Origin: Pseudomonadota bacterium
GTDB taxonomy: Bacteria; Myxococcota_A; Polyangia; Haliangiales; Haliangiaceae
Assembly (NCBI GenBank): GCA_023428295.1
Contig: JAEYYV010000377.1
Coordinates: forward strand, 1-30,764
Direction: 5' to 3'
DNA: 30,764 nt
Position 1 is the stretch's first letter. The number at the start of each line of letters is the position of its first letter. The position numbers were made by a program, and so were the translations under genes. The notes under the pieces were generated by a model, which was not told the origin of the DNA, did no database searches, and worked only from the letters and a program-made list of their open reading frames with translations. Shown piece after piece: positions 29,927 through 30,764 of the stretch.

Positions 29927-30764
29927 TCTCGGCGATAGCTCTCGCCGGATCCGGGCTCTCTGCCGAACGGGATCTGCACGAGGGCTTTGAACGCGTAGTA
30001 CGGCAGCGCGAAGGTCAGCGCGAGCGTGCCGACGAGACGCGAGCCGAGCGTCTGGTGCGCCATGGAGTCGTCCCAGATCCAGCCGACGGTGAAGCGCCAC
30101 GCGCCGAACACGTAGGCCGGCCACAGCAGGCGCACGCGCACCGGGTAGTAGCGGCCGAGCACCGTGTGCACGAACGTCATGAACCGCGCGAAGTAGCGGG
30201 CCGTCGTGTTGCGACGCTTGTCGAGGCCGCCCGCGATCTCGAAGCCGCGCTGGAGGCGAGCGCGCGGATCGAACGCCACGTACTCGCCGCCGGAGAGCCC
30301 GCGCTTCATGCGAATGCCGAGCGAGGTCTCGTCCTCGATCGGCGTGTCCTCGTCCCAGCCGCCGAAGCGATCGAACACGCTGCGGCGATACGCGCCGCCG
30401 GTGCCATGCACGTAGTGGCGAGCGTTCAGGCGCTTGTCGTAGCGCGCGAAGTTGTCGGGCAGCCCCAGCACGCGCGAGAAGCGCATGCACAACAGCGGCG
30501 CGAGGAAGCGATAGGCAGGCGACAGGCGATCGTTATCGGGATCCGCGTCCCAGATGTGACGACAGGTGAGCGCCACGAGCTTCGGGTCCTCGAGGAACGG
30601 CGCTTCCATGAGGCGCAAGTAGTCCGTGCCGACGGGGACATCGTCGTCGTCGATGAACACCGCGATCTCGCCGCGCATGTTCTCGATGCCCTTGTTGCGT
30701 GCCTTCGCACCGCCGAGCGGAGGAAACCGCAGGATGCGCAGCCGCGGATCGCGCTCGTACTCCG
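29902..30764 (-). CDS. Family 2 glycosyltransferase, 5'-truncated by window edge
   Basis: The frame is open to the end of the window, giving 286 residues without a start, so the N-terminus is missing. The visible part is the second half of a GT-A-fold transferase: GGAKARNKGIENMRGEIAV, then FIDDDD with the metal-binding Asp cluster, HGTGGAYRRSVFDRFGGWDE and IEDETSLGIRMKRG, the acceptor-side ED-type motif. C-terminal hydrophobic stretches near LLWPAYVFGAWRFTVGWIW and RLVGTLALTFALPYYAF suggest membrane attachment, as in enzymes that build surface polysaccharide or glycolipid. It would transfer a sugar from a nucleotide-sugar donor to an unknown acceptor. The TAG stop lies within the 3' end of the convergent IPT gene. 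Confidence 0.88.
   Translation of the reverse strand, partial: EYERDPRLRILRFPPLGGAKARNKGIENMRGEIAVFIDDDDVPVGTDYLRLMEAPFLEDPKLVALTCRHIWDADPDNDRLSPAYRFLAPLLCMRFSRVLGLPDNFARYDKRLNARHYVHGTGGAYRRSVFDRFGGWDEDTPIEDETSLGIRMKRGLSGGEYVAFDPRARLQRGFEIAGGLDKRRNTTARYFARFMTFVHTVLGRYYPVRVRLLWPAYVFGAWRFTVGWIWDDSMAHQTLGSRLVGTLALTFALPYYAFKALVQIPFGREPGSGESYRRDQSKTSSA

Noticed and set aside
1..30764. tRNA, rRNA, insertion sequences, attachment sites or phage genes
   Set aside because: No cloverleaf-like sequence, rRNA segment, transposase motif or terminal inverted repeat was noticed on either strand.

Overview
This is a GC-rich, gene-dense chromosomal segment from what looks like a myxobacterium (phylum Myxococcota, perhaps the Haliangium/Kofleria/Nannocystis side; this is inference). 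The grounds are two eukaryote-like Ser/Thr kinases with long extracytoplasmic tails, a GAF-TPR protein, an ECF sigma factor beside a kinase, at least seven predicted lipoproteins, several of them rich in Asp/Pro or Cys, and two TonB-dependent receptors. I see no tRNA, rRNA, CRISPR array, insertion sequence or phage gene. No stretch longer than 300 bases lacks a gene; the largest gap is 165 bp (7086-7250).

Left part (1-9.6 kb) is a mosaic of short transcription units on alternating strands: a truncated GAF-TPR protein, a small tail-anchored protein, a lipoprotein, a class-3-type aldehyde dehydrogenase, 3-methyladenine DNA glycosylase I (tag), a coupled pair (esterase lipoprotein plus a helical unknown), another lipoprotein, a Tat-exported NAD-dependent epimerase-like protein and a TerB-like protein. 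The middle (9.7-12.1 kb) holds a complete Lon protease.

From 25.05 kb down to 12.08 kb ten genes run leftwards with very small gaps or start/stop overlaps: TonB-dependent receptor, kinase fused to a TonB-like C-terminal domain, AraC-type regulator, small Cys-rich lipoprotein, beta-hydroxyacid dehydrogenase, kinase with TPR tail, ECF sigma factor, ASCH-domain protein, AlkZ-like glycosylase, lipoprotein. The last part of this run (kinase, sigma, ASCH, glycosylase) looks like a signalling-to-nucleic-acid module; the first part (receptor plus kinase-TonB fusion) looks like a trans-envelope sensing pair.

Divergent from that run, 25.1-29.9 kb carries a second TonB-dependent receptor translationally coupled to two lipoproteins, one with three Cys-triplet repeats and one with IPT/TIG domains, which resembles a surface uptake complex. 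A truncated family-2 glycosyltransferase closes the window.

Two global features stand out. First, a TANNNT or similar -10 hexamer sits 6-9 bases before the start codon of nine genes, which points to widespread leaderless transcription and fixes several start codons. Second, all five convergent gene pairs abut or overlap at their 3' ends, leaving no room for intrinsic terminators.
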